A DNA stretch of 64,000 nucleotides from Capitella teleta (GCA_000328365.1 KB299425.1:142412-206411), one strand, 5' to 3'; counted from the first letter of the stretch, positions 24,045 through 37,696 are shown. Notes: generated by a model from the sequence alone, not told the origin. Made by a program: numbers and translations.

Positions 24045-27000
24045 AGATCGGATCTTCTTCATAAAGTAACAACGCCCTTGTCAGAGTTCCGACATTTTGA
24101 ATGAGTGTTATGTGCTGGTGTCCATGCATTATGAATGGTGGATGATTTTCTTTATATCTGAGGATGTGCGGTTTGGCTCTGTGTGAGTTTGAACGGATTA
24201 TCGCGTGTCAATCATAGATTAGGCAATATAATAATGAGATATTTATATCGGGAGATATGTTATCAATTGAATCAATCATACAATTATATGGATTGATAGC
24301 ATGATCGGTTGATACCACTCAGGTTGTAAATTTATAATATGAATTATTATTTGGAATAATGCATTAAGTAAATTAAACAGTAGCTGCTGAGGGTAATGCC
24401 AAATGGATAGGCTGAGAACGGAATCAACACAGCAATCAATCTCGTATTTACCAGCATGTTACTCGCAAACACAGTGAGGCAAAGGACAATTAGGCTTCTC
24501 CATAATCAAATGAATCGAACATTTAAATTTTAAATGCGTCATCAAGTACACTGCACTAACCGTAAATCGCACAAAATGGACCCGCAGGTCAAAGGTCAAC
24601 ACTGAGCCGGATAAGTTCGTAACCACTGAACAATTATAGATGCGTGGTTGCTGAGAACAATTGGCATTAGGCCAAACAAATGACCAATGCGATTAGCATC
24701 GTAAGACTAACTAATAGGCCAAGTGTATTCACAACACGCCTGTAAGAACATGACATATGTAAGCGTATTATAGTAAGCAAAACAAAAACAACCAAACAAA
24801 ACTCCAACCTGAATGTATTACGTATAAATATGATCATTATTAGCGATTAGCTTGCCTGCAATTTGATATTATTATTATGAATTACAGGTTGTACCTTTGA
24901 CCTTTTTTATTTTCTAAATATAAACTGGTTGAGCAAATAATACAACAAAAGACATATACACATATTATCAATAACATTGTTATCGGCAAACCAAGAGAAA
25001 TGCTAATAAAGGCATTGATCTTAATCATTTGTTTTCATTAGTTTTTGACCAAAAAAAAAAAAAATGTTTGCACACGAAGGTTATATACATGTACAGCTAA
25101 TAGATAACTCTTATCTGCTACGAACGCACCACACAGCTAGAAAAACAACATCAAACACAGTTTAACAGTAATATACGCGATCACCAGTGACGTCATCAAT
25201 AGTGGGGCTCAGATAATCCTACGCAGATGCGGTGGTTGATTTGGTGATTGTCTCAGCGGTGATTGAGCAAGATGCGTTCTTTTGGCGTGTTGAATCAGTT
25301 GATATACTGCCTCATATCTGGGTGGCTTATATGATGAGTTCACATTATACTGTTGATTTTGACGGATTCATTGCTTTCCTGATTTATAAGCTAAACTCTA
25401 ATTGCCAATCATTTTCACCCTTCATACACTATCATATACTCCATAACACGTGCCTAGTTATGCAGTTCAGCAGGTTCACCGAGGACGACATGCATGAAGA
25501 GGAAAGAGTCTACGGTAATAATTGTACTAAAAGTACAATAATGCACTCGTTTCTGAATTTGCGATTTCATTCACTTACGAATGAGGGAGATCAGAGGGAG
25601 TACTTCCTCTCAAAAAAAAAAGGGGAAGAAGCAATCAAGATCTGGGAAATGAAATGAGGGGAAGGACCCGCCCACGAGCATCATGGGAAGGGGGATTCTC
25701 TCATTGACCGGTTTGTGATCAGGGCAAAAAAAAAAAAAAAAAAAAAAAAAAGCAAAACGCCAATGCATGAATTCAATTAACAGCATGTAAATGAGCCAAT
25801 TAATCAGCGCCTGATGACGATGTCGAATCGTGATGGCGGCACATCTCTCATCACTCATTTGAGATCAAAGAGAAGCAAGAGAGGGGCGTATACATGGTAC
25901 AGGGCCCGAGCAAATCCGCTTCAGTGAAATTGCTTCAGCGGGAAAAGCCAATTAGCAGAGCTGCAAATGGGCAGAAAGCCTTTATATGGAAAGAGGTCAA
26001 ACCAGGTCATAAAGCACGTGGGGGCAGTAAATAGACTGATAAGGGAGCGGGTATTTACACTCTGACATTCATGGCTTTCTGCCCCTTTCCTGGAAAGACA
26101 TTTCAGCGTTGCTAACCACGTGGTCACCCTTAGCAACCGCCCTCAATAAACAGTAAATGTCTCACTGTCTAGAGTGCTGGACAGTGTCCGTTCTGTTGGC
26201 TCTGTAATCAGAGTAATACCAGCTGACCAGATCACCAAACATAATTCTAATCTGTCTGCCAAGAACTAGAGAGTATCTCGGCGTTTGATCATTTTAAAAA
26301 TCATAAAATAAATTCAGCATCCAAATTCAAAAATTCATCCTCATATCAAATGATAGCAGTGATATATTTGAATCCTTTGTGAAAATTAATCAGATCAAAT
26401 AACACATGTTCGATTAAATAACTCTAGCCATACATACACGCAGAGAGCAATTTCGTTGTTGTTGCATTGTAATTTGTAAAGTTTTCATTTTGAGAAGGAA
26501 AAAAAAAAAAAGGAAAAACATTTGCCTTTGGTTGCCATGGTTACCCAACAGCGGCAGCAAAACATTCATCCTACAAAACATCGTTGCATTCACCCACTAA
26601 GTGAGTCCCTATACGACACATTCTGTATACACCTCCAGCAAATCTGCCACAACAATAGCCAAGGAGAGAAAGGCGACAATTACTGCATCCAGACAGCAGA
26701 ACTTGAAGGTCAGTTTGTGAACACCTCTGATATTATTGGTTGAAAGTAATACAAGCAACCATTGAATGATTTAATATTGATAATGATTTAATATCCGGCA
26801 ATAAGATAATTCAATAGCAACGCCATGAATTTCTACAGGTCGATGCATCACATGCTGATTACTGGATATTACCCTCTGGTATACACGTAAATCCAATTAA
26901 ATTGATCTGTAGACTGTCATATAGCATAATAGCTGAGAATGCCCGGTATACAATTACACATGTAGAGAACAATGTCGGAATTTGGTTAAAACTTAAAAAG

Positions 27001-29435
27001 TACATTGAATTAATTATCTTTTTAGACTGATTCTTGGTTTCGGATGATACAAAATTGCAAATAGACAGGTCAGTCGAAATGCAACACACATTATTAATTG
27101 GTAAGTTAGTAACCAGTTCGTTTGCCAAAAGATTCTAAAATGATATTCTCGTCGTGACACTCTGGATGATAGCAGACAAATCAATTTTCTATATAGTTTT
27201 ACCCATACAGTTCTAGTTCAGTATCTTAAGTAGAGTTCATTTGAATGAGATACCGGTCGGTTAATTTGAACCTGTTTTGGCATAATAAATATCCTCAGGG
27301 CAGATTTTTGTTCTCTTCGTTTGCCCCATGAATGGTGTCATTGCCATGGCAACAGCAGATCAGACACAAATGTCAAATTCAAATGCATTTTCCTCCTTTT
27401 CAGCTATCACGTCTTTATGTATGGTAATTAGCCGAAGCTTCAAGGAAAATCCAGATATTTTGTTGAATTTTACACACCAAAATGACCCAACAAAAATTGA
27501 TCTTGCTGGCGACAGAAAAAGATTTTTTTTTTTAAATCAGCCATATAATTATCACCGCTATAGTTAGAAGCTGTTACCACGAGACCTGGTTGATATAACC
27601 ACATAAAATTCATCCAATGCGACCTTCTATTCACTCATCCCTCCCTTCTTACCTCTAAATCCACAATTACTGCCAGCCTCACACCTATATAACTCAAGTA
27701 GAGGTCAAAATTCAATTTGTACACTGATTCTAACCAAACGAATCAGAGAAATTGACCTGCAGGTTATTATGAATATTCACCACAAGAAAAGGTCAACAAG
27801 CAGAATGATGCAAGGAAAATCAATCATAAAAACCCCCAACACTGAACCAGATCAATTACTACAGAATACTGAACAGAGAATGTCAGCGTTTTTCTCACAC
27901 AAAAATGAGTCGTAAAAAAATTGCTTCCCTTCATTCAAAGGTGTAAAAAAATTGCTTCCCTTCATTCAAAGGTGCAAATCTTTATGAGGGAATCCAAGGA
28001 GAAATCTCCGCTGAGAGCTGAACTGACATATTGCTCAGAAAGATTGGAGGAATTCTGTGTTCTCCTCAAATGCACTGCAGCCTCAGATTCCCTAATATAG
28101 AGTCTTCTGGGAGACTTCTGACATTGACAATATGACATTTACAATTCTGAGACCCATTTGTGGAAATCAATCCAGATATGTGAATTAGCATATCTCAACA
28201 CTTGCTGATGTGTTAATTATCTCATAAGCTAGAATAATCAATAAATGTATTTGAGTTTTAGAACTTGTATGAAGGGGAATAGATTTTAAATTAATCTCAA
28301 GAATTAAATAAATTAAAATTGCAACTCACCAGGCAGCGATATGCTCAGTCGCCAGTCTCCTCCACTTCCTGGAATATCATAAAATTGAAAACACGTGTAT
28401 TTCAATTATGTACCAGTTAATTAAATTAATTAAAGAGAGTCAATTTCACATCAAACATGCAAACAGACTACTGATATAGTATGTATATAATAATGTATAG
28501 TATTTATATGCAGTTACAGGATTATTAACTTATTGTGCATAATAAATTTATTTATCTATTTATCAATAATTTTCTACTTGTATCTGTGTCAATCACAGTC
28601 GATAATGAGGTGGGATGACCCTGATTGACCTTTCATGACGAACAGGGTGTTCTAACTTCCTAGACATTGCATGGTTCTTGATCCTTAATGGCATCAGTGA
28701 ATGATTATGCACACAATATCTGTGATAATATTATAATTCTACATGCTACCAGTAATTACCCTGGTTGCTGTTGGCCCATTTGCCCATTTGGAAATAAAAT
28801 ATAATTAACGCAATAGTAATTAGTCTAAATACTGAACTGTGTTCAATTTCCGCCTCTTTTCGGAGCCAAAATTAGACCCAGTAAAAAAATATACATAGCC
28901 ATAGTTATAATAATGGCCAGGATGAATGCTTAGCCGAAGAATTTCCACCCAGGGATATTTTCCCGTTTACATGTCATGAATCAAACAACATTCAATTTTG
29001 ATCCAACTTCAAAGTCTGTCAATATTCATTTCGTTTACCGGGGTATCTTTCATCCGTTTGTCAATATTCCGTTCATTTCTTTTTCATACAACACTCAACA
29101 CAATCCAAAAAATTTACAATTGCCAATTTGCCATATAAAACACACTTCTACAAATATTGGCAATCACCCTTCACCCGATGCTTTATATAGAAGCATCGGG
29201 TCAGAGGTCAGAGGGAATACAGAATTGGGATTAGCCTGTTAGGAAATTTTCTGGGGGTAGGGCTTATTATGATAGTCAGGGCTGTTTCCAAAGCTTTGGA
29301 AAATAAATTCCCTGTGTATATTTGCCATAAAAATAAAAATATGATGAAACTGACCTGAAGCAACAGAATGGGCGGGGCTCAGGACGACCGACGCCCTCTT
29401 GGGGGTAGAGGGGGAGGGGGCCACAGCCATCAGAT
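23783..29435 (-). CDS. Putative small single-pass membrane protein
   Basis: Proposed exons are 29435-29355, 28368-28330 and 23937-23783. The first has an acceptor on its 5' side and holds the candidate start MAVAPSPSTPKRASVVLSPA, ending at a GT donor in phase 1. The second is a 39-nt exon (SGGDWRLSISLP), phase 1 on both sides, so it could be skipped without changing frame. The third gives NANREGLFMLLMICA, a hydrophobic segment and a stop. The product would be about 90 residues with one membrane helix near the C-terminus. I do not recognise the family, and further 5' exons may exist. Phases agree, but the last acceptor is weak and introns are long, so this is a hypothesis. Confidence 0.4.
24045..28329. 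other. Long intron or intergenic stretch
   Basis: AT-rich with poly(A) tracts (25728-25752) and a CRE palindrome TGACGTCA near 25188. A 141-codon plus-strand frame at 25232-25657 has no recognisable domain; about one such frame is expected by chance in this window. A 31-bp unit is tandemly doubled at 27912-27973. Confidence 0.45.
27912..27973. repeat. 31-bp tandem duplication
   Basis: Two perfect adjacent copies of a unit starting GTAAAAAAATTGCTTCCC. Confidence 0.9.
29173..29201. repeat. Perfect hairpin
   Basis: ACCCGATGCTT and its exact reverse complement AAGCATCGGGT are separated by a 7-nt TATATAG loop. There is no T-run after it and no adjoining gene. It may be the centre of a small palindromic element. 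Confidence 0.8.
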
Positions 29436-29860
29436 CTGCAGAAATAGCATCGAAATAATTGAATGTCTGTCAGTATATTGGCCAGGTCAGCACAATGTAT
29501 GCACCCAATTGTGATTCATGAGAAAGTTCACATTTTCCAGAGATATGGGAAAAAATGTGGAAAAAGATGACAAATCGCATTCTGGTCTTGGGCTACGTAT
29601 AGAACATCGTGACCTTTTGAACTTGCACCTAAGTGTACCACAATGCATTGCACTGCGCCCAATTTGTCCTCAAATGAACTGTGGAAGGAGTTTCAAATTT
29701 TCTGAGGACCGATATCTGTCATTGATTGAGTATACGATTGCAAAGACACTCCCTGAGTCTCCTTACAGAGAATAAGACACAGAGTCTTGAGATGGAAAGC
29801 CCATCTAACCATTGCCAATGAGGATGCTGAATCAAACATAATATGGTTGCAGTTGTGTGG

Positions 29861-32244
29861 TAGACCCCGAATCCAGCCGAGAAAAGCCGACTAGCCAGCC
29901 AAAAAATATCTGAGCCGCCGCCGCTGGAAATTTAATGATCCGCTGAAAAACAGGGGATTGGGTCGAAAGGCAAAATAATCACAAGTCCAAAAAGCATATA
30001 CATGCAATGTAAAAGTAAAAAAGTCTCTAACCATAACCCGAACCTAGGTCCCTAACCCCAACCATGACCCTTGCGGATTAGGACTTTTCAATTCAGACTT
30101 GTGAGCTGATCCCACCCTATATACCTATCTAAAACCGTAAGCCAAACGCGAAGTAAGCTAGGCACGCTAAGTCCCTAGAACCATAGCCCTTATGAATTCG
30201 GACTTATGAGCATTCGGACTTGTGAACATTTGGCTTAAAGAGCCGTTCACGAAAATTAACTGTCATGTATGCTTCCTTTTTAACCAAGCACCAAGGGTGT
30301 GATCACGACTTCAGGGAGTGAAAATGCAGAATAATTCATTAAATGATTTAGAAACGAAGGTTCTAAAAAAGGAAAGATAATTTCTAAACTGATATTAAGA
30401 TATGAATCCAACAATTACCTCACTGCCACAAGAACAGAGATGAGGAAGAAATTTATCTTCTCTATGTAGAATTCTCAATGGTAAACATTCCTCAAATTCC
30501 CCTTCACAGATTGAATTATCCATCATTAAATATTATTACTGTAATATTGGCAACAATTGGCGATTAATAGCTCAATGTGCTTTTGTTTTGTTTGGATTTT
30601 TTCTTTGCTTTTCACTTTTTAATAGTTTTTATCCATGCGTCGTTTTTTGGGTGGTTTTTGTTATTTTTGTTGCTGGCCTTCCATGCAGCTACCCAGCATT
30701 GGAGCATCACAGTGAGCATGTACACAACAGCAAGCATCAAATTTATCAAAGGCTGAAAATATATGATTACTGCATTCTCCGTAATATGTGTTTTTGTATG
30801 ATGAAATTAAATTGGGAGGGGGGGGTGAGAGAAAAAGGGGGAGGGGAGCTTTGATCTAAAAGTATCTACGAGTAATCCGTAGCAGACACGAGCCGTAATA
30901 AGGGCGTCAATGGTGAAATTCATTATGTTATTGTGGTATGCATACAACCATACTTGTATTAAATAATGTAATGCATGTAGTGATGTACATGTACATGTAT
31001 TAGAATTGCAGCCGATCTTGGCCGGCCGGAAAAAAATTACAGTTGGTCAGCCACAAAAAGGTCAGCCAAAAAAGGCCACAGCCAGCCACAATTCAATTGG
31101 CTGGCTCAGGGGCGTAGCCAGGGCAGGGTAGGGCGGCGCCCCGGTAAAGACGGCTTGCGCCCCGGTAAAAAAAAAAAAAATTGCAAAAGAAAAAAGTTAA
31201 AAAATAATAATCTAAAGAAAATAAAATTGGATTGCTTGCTTGAATTGATTTCTCTGAAAATAATTCCTTTTGCAAGCTTTATTAGAACCGTCTAGTAGAT
31301 GTATTATTATTATTCTTGTTTTATTCTTGTTATTATAAATATTATCATTATATAATTCAGCTGAGAGCAATTCAGGATTATAATCACGAAGGGAGCAGCA
31401 TGAATTCTCTAATTTATGGTGACCTTAGTCATCTATATAACAACATTGTGTTATTCATATCCACCCATTCAAGAATGGAAACTTATGTTACTATTCTGGG
31501 CGCCAGAAAAACAAAAGAGCATAACGGCTATGCTCAATACATTTTGGTTTTAGCTCCTTTTGAAACTAGAATTACTTGTATAGTCACATAGTGTTGCGTC
31601 TTCAGGAGTCAAAGCCCTCGCGATGGGGCGGGTGCGTCCCATCGCCATTATTATCCATGTCAGCCCTGGTAACATCTTGTCACATTCTTGTGGAATCTGT
31701 TACATATCAAAGTGTTCAACATTCAGTTGAGTGAACAGTACATATAGGTGCGATCACCTCTGATCAAGCTTCCTTGAAAATGAATAACTGCAATGAAACA
31801 CTCAAATTTGTTGCAGTGGACAAGATAACCTGTTACTAATATTATGGTAATTAAATTAGTTTCAATGTGACTTTAGCTGTTAAATGGCTTTGTGTTGAAG
31901 GTATAAGTGATATAACACTATCGATCATGGCATTTTCTGGTACGGTCTTTAGAGAAAACTAAATTGTGAGCCTTCTCGGGGCGGCATTTCTGTGATTTCT
32001 TCCGCGGGCCGGACCCAGAGCCTTGTATAAGGCTCGCGAGATGCCGACCCCTGAATTATAGTGTAAATATTCACTTCACAAACGGATTAAACAGTAGCCT
32101 CAAATTCGTCACTTGACCATGCTACTTATGTGAAAAATTCCTAGGGAGGGGGACACCCTCTTCCAAGCCCACCCCCGCTGGGGCTGCGCCCCGGTAAAGG
32201 TTCAGGGCTGGCTACACCCCTGGGCTGGCTGGCTTCGGGGTCTA
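29861..32244. mobile_element. hAT-type element, host of a nested element
   Basis: The left end TAGACCCCGAATCCAGCC matches the reverse complement of the right end, GGCTGGCTTCGGGGTCTA (32227-32244). Flanks are TTGTGTGG (29853-29860) and TTGTGAGG (32245-32252), an 8-bp target duplication with one mismatch, as expected for hAT. Removing the inserted element leaves about 1.26 kb without a transposase frame, so it is non-autonomous. Confidence 0.75.
31107..32222. mobile_element. hAT-type element nested in the larger one
   Basis: Terminal inverted repeats start CAGGGGCGTAGCCAGGGC on the left and CAGGGGTGTAGCCAGCCC read inward from the right. The flanks are identical 8-bp direct repeats GGCTGGCT (31099-31106 and 32223-32230). 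Subterminal GCGCCCCGGTAAAG blocks are also mirrored. At 1.1 kb with no transposase it is non-autonomous, and it must be younger than the element it interrupts. Confidence 0.85.
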
Positions 32245-32252
32245 TTGTGAGG

Positions 32253-33288
32253 ACTAGGCAGATCTAACAAGGTGACCAGTCAATAAGAATGACCCTCAGG
32301 CTCATCCAGGACTCCATCTTCGACCTGTCTACTGTCTAAAATTTGCCCTTATAAGAGTACATAATCAGGAAAAAAAAGTCAAATAACATTATAAACATGA
32401 GGTTTAAGGAGAGAAAACGAAGTACTATCTAATCTTAAAATAATAAACTTGTAATCAACAGTAACCAGAGGTAACACAAGGTCTCACGGTGACCAGCATT
32501 CAGTGATAAGTTACCAACTAACCAAGTAGTATCCAGGTATTGAGGTAAGTAACCTGGCTCAGTTAATGAGTTAAACAGTGGTTAATGGTAAGCTGTCTCA
32601 TTAGCAGACTAAATTGCACTATTTCCGAGGTCAACATATCGCGAATATCGTAATGAATGCTTTGGCTCTTTCATTTCAGTAAAAATGTGGCAGAGATGAC
32701 AAGGAAAGCTCACAATCGCAGAATTTTCATCAAAACAACACAGATTCGGACCATTCCCTTGTAACATAAACGAATGTCGTCAATGCTATTTCACTATTGT
32801 TTTGCGCAGTGCGTTATGATTTTGATGAAGAAGAATTACTGAACAGAGTACTAACCTTATGAATTACACATAAAAAAAACAAAAACAAACGGAATTTGAC
32901 AAAACGAACTGTCGTTGAGTCTCTAAGATGTGTCGGGTGGTGGATTACCATGTATTTCATTCGAGCCATCACTTTAATTCACTGGCCACCAAATGGAGTT
33001 TTTTTTTTTTCATCAACAGAATGAAATGAATGACACAGAAAAAGATTTATTGATTTATTTATTTAATCTTCACTCAATATTCATCATACATGTTCTTCAC
33101 AATATTTGTACACATGTAGTAACTAGTTTTATCAAACAAAACGAACATGCAGCTAGGTTATTATAAATACTGAATGCATGACATTAAGAGAAATTGCCAT
33201 TAATTAATATTGCTGTTGATATTCTTTTTTTTTTTCACAAGGAGATGAGCAATCAGGTGAAAAGCAATTGCGATGTTTTCAAGGGAAA
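32253..33288. other. PRDM9-like 3' flank
   Basis: No gene seen. Minus-strand AATAAA signals lie at 33046-33051 and 33054-33059, about 235 nt past the PRDM9-like stop, and are the likely poly(A) signals. Confidence 0.5.
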
Positions 33289-36200
33289 TCATTTGCATGG
33301 ATGCCGGATGGAGTATAATGTGAGTGACTTCTCACCACTGTGAATCATCATGTGTGTTTTCAGATGACAAGCTTGATTGAATCCTTTATTGCATACACTG
33401 CATGTAAATGGCTTCTCACCACTGTGAATCCTCATGTGTTTTTTCAGATTGCCAGCATCACTGAATCCTTTATTGCATACACTGCATGCGAATGGCTTTT
33501 CACCACTGTGAATCCTCATGTGTGTTTTCAGATGACCAGATTGATTGAATCCTTTATTGCATACACTGCATGTGAATGGCTTCTCACCACTGTGAATCCT
33601 CATGTGTTTTTTCAGATCACCAGATTGATTGAATCCTTTATTGCATACACTGCATGTGAATGGCTTCTCACCACTGTGAATCCTCATGTGTTTTTTCAGA
33701 TCACCAGATTGATTGAATCCTTTCTTGCATACACTGCATGTGAATGGCTTCTCACCACTGTGAATCCTCATGTGTGTTTTCAGAACATCAGCTCGATTGA
33801 ATCCTTTCTTGCATACACTGCATGTGAATGGCTTCTCACCACTGTGAATCATCATGTGTTTTTTCAGATTGCCAGCATCACTGAATCCTTTATTGCATAC
33901 ACTGCATGCGAATGGCTTCTCACCACTGTGAATCCTCATGTGTGTTTTCAGATGACCAGCATCACTGAATCCTTTATTGCATACACTGCATGTGAATGGC
34001 TTCTCACCACTGTGAATCATCATGTGTTTTTTCAGATTGCCAGCATCACTGAATCCTTTATTGCATACACTGCATGCGAATGGCTTCTCACCACTGTGAA
34101 TCCTCATGTGTTTTTTCAGATCACCAGATTGATTGAATCCTTTCTTGCATACACTGCATGTGAATGGCTTCTCACCACTGTGAATCCTCGTGTGTTTTTT
34201 CAGATGACCAGATTGACTGAATCCTTTATTGCATACACTGCATTTGAATGGCTGGTCTTCTGCCTTCCCTTCTGATCTACGTAGCTCTGAGGTCTTTGGC
34301 TGTGGAGGAATACTGTTATCTGGGGAGAGAAGTAAATTTTGTCAGTGAAAATTGAAAATGTCAAAGATGAACCAATACAAATTGTGTCGGGTGACCATGG
34401 TCTGAGTGGAACACTGGATTTTGTAGGTTCTGGAGGTTCAGATGCGCTCAGTCTTAGTCACACTTATGGCAGTTTTGTTTCATGATAGAAATGTGTAATT
34501 AAATGCTGGTTATATTCCATTTAAATAAATATCTTATGTACATAGGTCCAATTTGAATATCACATGTACTGAAGTAAAATACATTGTGGAGACAGACCAT
34601 GCCATATACAGCTCACCTTTGATGAAGCCATGCTGAGACTTGTATGGAACAAGATCATGGAATTCTCCATGCTTATATTTCCGATGTTTCAAATAGAGAA
34701 GCTCATCAGAGTATGCCATAGGACAGTCACGGCATGCAAACACTCCATCAGCGTCTGAGAGAAAATGCTTATAAGAAATAGTCTTGAAATCAATGTCTTA
34801 ATAGGGCTACTGGCTGGCAATGGTCTTGATTTGGCTGGTGGTAGAGTTGATTTCGCAGGTGGTAGAGTGAGAATGCCAAGAGCAGCAGCATATTCTTCCC
34901 CATACCAAACAAGGATCTCTTCCCCAACAGGAATGTCACGCAGGGTCCGATAGTAGATTTTCTTTTGATATTGAAATGCAAGAACATTCTGCTCCTCACA
35001 ATGCCTGGCACAATTCACAAAGCGCATCCAGTTGGAACAAATCTCCCGACTGGCATCGACATAGAAAATGGCAGAGCCATTCTCATAGATCTGGAAGTAA
35101 ATATTTTGGAATACCGGTTTAATAACAAAAAGATCAAATAAATTTGTGAATAAAGAAGATAATTATATGCATACCATATTCATATGTTTCAAATTCAAAA
35201 CAATTTGTAAACACTAGTGAAGCCTATGGAATTATATTCGCCAGTCTGCTCACCCGAGTCCTTATAATTGAGTCCATACCAGGGTGCAAAATAAATGAAC
35301 CAACACTAATTAGACAGAAATTGCCTATATGTTAGCCCTCACGCTGAAACTGAACTAAGTCGCAATGTCACATTTTAGGTTTTAATGCCTTCTAATAGCT
35401 GATACGAGCCCATTCAGTTTGATGCAAGAATTATCTAAATCAGAAAAGTAGTTCAAAAGTTACAACCTGTTTACGCGTTAACCCCACACGTAATCAGAGG
35501 ATAAATTCGTGCTAAAAGGTTGACAAAGATTCAAAATGATTCAACTGTAAATACAATAGGCTTAATGAGCCTTAATTATGCACACAATTATAAGAACTTA
35601 TTGGTCACAGACTGACATGATTCTTGTATGTGAGCAAAGAGGAGATATTTTTCTTTATTGCACCAATGAAACATGGTAATTACCGGGTAATATTTATTAT
35701 CTTGAACCCATCTGACCGCTAAAGGCTTGTTTCTCGGGAATATACTCAGCGACTTAGTGCGAGTTTTGGCGCGAGGGATCACATATATACTCGCAGTAGA
35801 TTATAGAACAATGGAGGTTGTTTGAGTAACATGCCTTAAATAAGCAGATAACCAGGCAGCAAGCTGGTGCCTTTTATGTACAACAATTTTAAGAAGCTGG
35901 GGGACCGAGTTACTCAGTCGGCTTGAGAATTTGATTGAACTCTACCGTTCATCTTGCAAGTGACACTCCATATTACAGTCTCACAGTACTTTTAATACTG
36001 TCAATATTTCTATACTTATTGAAAATACTTAAATAACTAATAATTTGTAACCTTCCAGTGTAAAGGTAGGCAATAAGAACAAAGACAACTCACGGCCCAT
36101 GAATATCCAGACACAAATACTTCAGACCTCAGTTCTTCCACCTCCTCTCCTTGGTACGGTCCATATCGGGTGTTCTCGGTCAGAGGTTGGCGAGCAAAAA

Positions 36201-37696
36201 CCCCTTGTCCAGCACCAGGAATCTTGGATTCTTCAATGCTCAGCATCTCAGGCACACAGAAATCTACTTCATTCTTCTTGGCCTGCAATAGCAAGTAGAA
36301 CTTCCCCACAGATCAACAATTTTATAAAACCTACTTTTCTTTTGGGATTTTCAACAATGATCATTGCATGAATAGGGCAGTCGCCTAGGTAGTCTTCATT
36401 GCATTCATCGCAATCTGTTAACTCAGGCCAACGATCATTATACAGCATTACTTTTACATGAGTGAACCACTCACGGATGTACTCATCATCATCAGGAATA
36501 CGAAAGGCGGAGTAGTCAGTGCGAGGAATGTTTCTCTTGGGATAACGGTTAGCGACTGGTGCTTCCTTGCGCCTCCTTCTTCTGCGATGTTTCTTTCTCA
36601 GCGTTGGCTCTACAAAATTGGAAGAGAATAATTAAACTCCATGGAGAATTACCATAGGATAAACTTCACCTTCAATACCAGCATTTTCATAAAATACATT
36701 GATGGATTCCTCATCCAATCCAGACATCCATTCAAGGAGAGTTGATTTGTGTTTGATAATTTCTTTCCTGGCTTCATTTGTTTCATTGATTTCTTCAACT
36801 GTGAAGCCTTTGAACCCCCCCTGCAGAATGCATTCAATACAGACACGAAGAAGCAATGAATTAATCACACTGACGGCAGGAACTTTCTTCCTCCACGCTG
36901 ATTTAGGCAGATTCTCTGCTTTCTTCTTCGCTTCTCGCTCCTTTCGCTCTTTCTCCTCTTTTTCCTGTTGAAGTTTCTCCCTCTTGATCATCCACGGAGC
37001 AGCATTTGACTCTAGGAAAGAAAACAATATACATGCATAACGAGAGTGCAACATATAAATTACAAACGAAATCAGTGATTCACATAGTAAACTTCAATGT
37101 TGTCACTTATCGGTATCACTATGTTGACTATAATAATTGAAGTGAATAGTGTCATCATTTGGGCTGATACATGGATGCACAATGCATACAAGAACAGTTT
37201 AATAAATGCTTGCTCCACATAATTAAATATTATTATACTATGTAAGGATTCACAAACTGTGAGAAATCACAGCAAATGACATCAATTGACCTGGAGGTGG
37301 CTTGGGTTTGCTCTTTGTGCGAGGCTTCCATGTCTCATCATCAATCTCCTCCTTCGGTACAACCTTCTCTCTTCTCTTTTTCTTGATCATCCAGTCAGGC
37401 AGTGTCTCAGTGAAGCCTGTGTGAGTTGAGAAGACATATCGAATTACCAATGTGACTTAATGATAAGAAATGCAATATAGTTTATTTGATTGGTAGAAAT
37501 ACTGACCCATATTGAGCAGCATGAGGCTATTTTCTGCTAAATTGCGCATTCGCTGCTGTTCAAATGCTCCCATTGCAGCAACTTTCTCTTCCGGGAAATA
37601 ATCTCTGAGGTCAACCGGTTTTGCAGCCATTTCGGCAACAAATTCCTTGAGCATTTCATTTCCAATTTTCCACTCTTCATTGTCAAGATCAGTCAT
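33289..37696 (-). CDS. PRDM9: PRDM9-like histone methyltransferase with C2H2 array
   Basis: In vertebrates PRDM9 binds DNA through its finger array, trimethylates H3K4/H3K36 and sets meiotic recombination hotspots. Coding exons: 37696-37507, 37416-37291, 37011-36875, 36820-36670, 36609-36335, 36282-36094, 35090-34811, 34754-34617, 34319-33289; 838 codons. Seen in order: a KRAB-like segment ([20 protein letters not shown]); a linker alignable with the human one ([19 protein letters not shown]); a Lys/Glu-rich region; [10 protein letters not shown]; a zinc knuckle [15 protein letters not shown]; a PR/SET domain with [43 protein letters not shown] and ILVWYGEEY; a lone C2H2 finger ([20 protein letters not shown]); and 11 tandem fingers. 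Tyrosines equivalent to the three proposed catalytic tyrosines of human PRDM9 appear kept. The donor after the SET exon (GTAGCC) is weak, though phases fit. Confidence 0.9.
33326..34249 (-). repeat. C2H2 zinc-finger array, 11 units of 84 bp
   Basis: Eleven consecutive 28-residue fingers of the form [27 protein letters not shown] lie in one exon, nearly identical at the DNA level. Variation concentrates in the helix: QSGHLKK, QSGDLKK (three), DAGNLKK (three), DAGHLKT, RADVLKT, QSGHLKT and QACHLKT. Positions -1, 3 and 6, which contact DNA, thus carry Q/D/R, H/D/N/V and K/T. The framework changes little beyond N/K, T/A and R/M swaps. This is the pattern of fast-evolving PRDM9 arrays. Confidence 0.92.

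Noticed and set aside
25232-25657. 141-codon plus-strand frame
   Set aside because: No signal peptide, domain or splice context; about one frame of this length is expected by chance here.
33340-34275. 311-codon plus-strand frame over the finger array
   Set aside because: It is the complement of the 84-bp repeats; 84 is a multiple of three, so an open antisense frame simply repeats. No independent protein signal.
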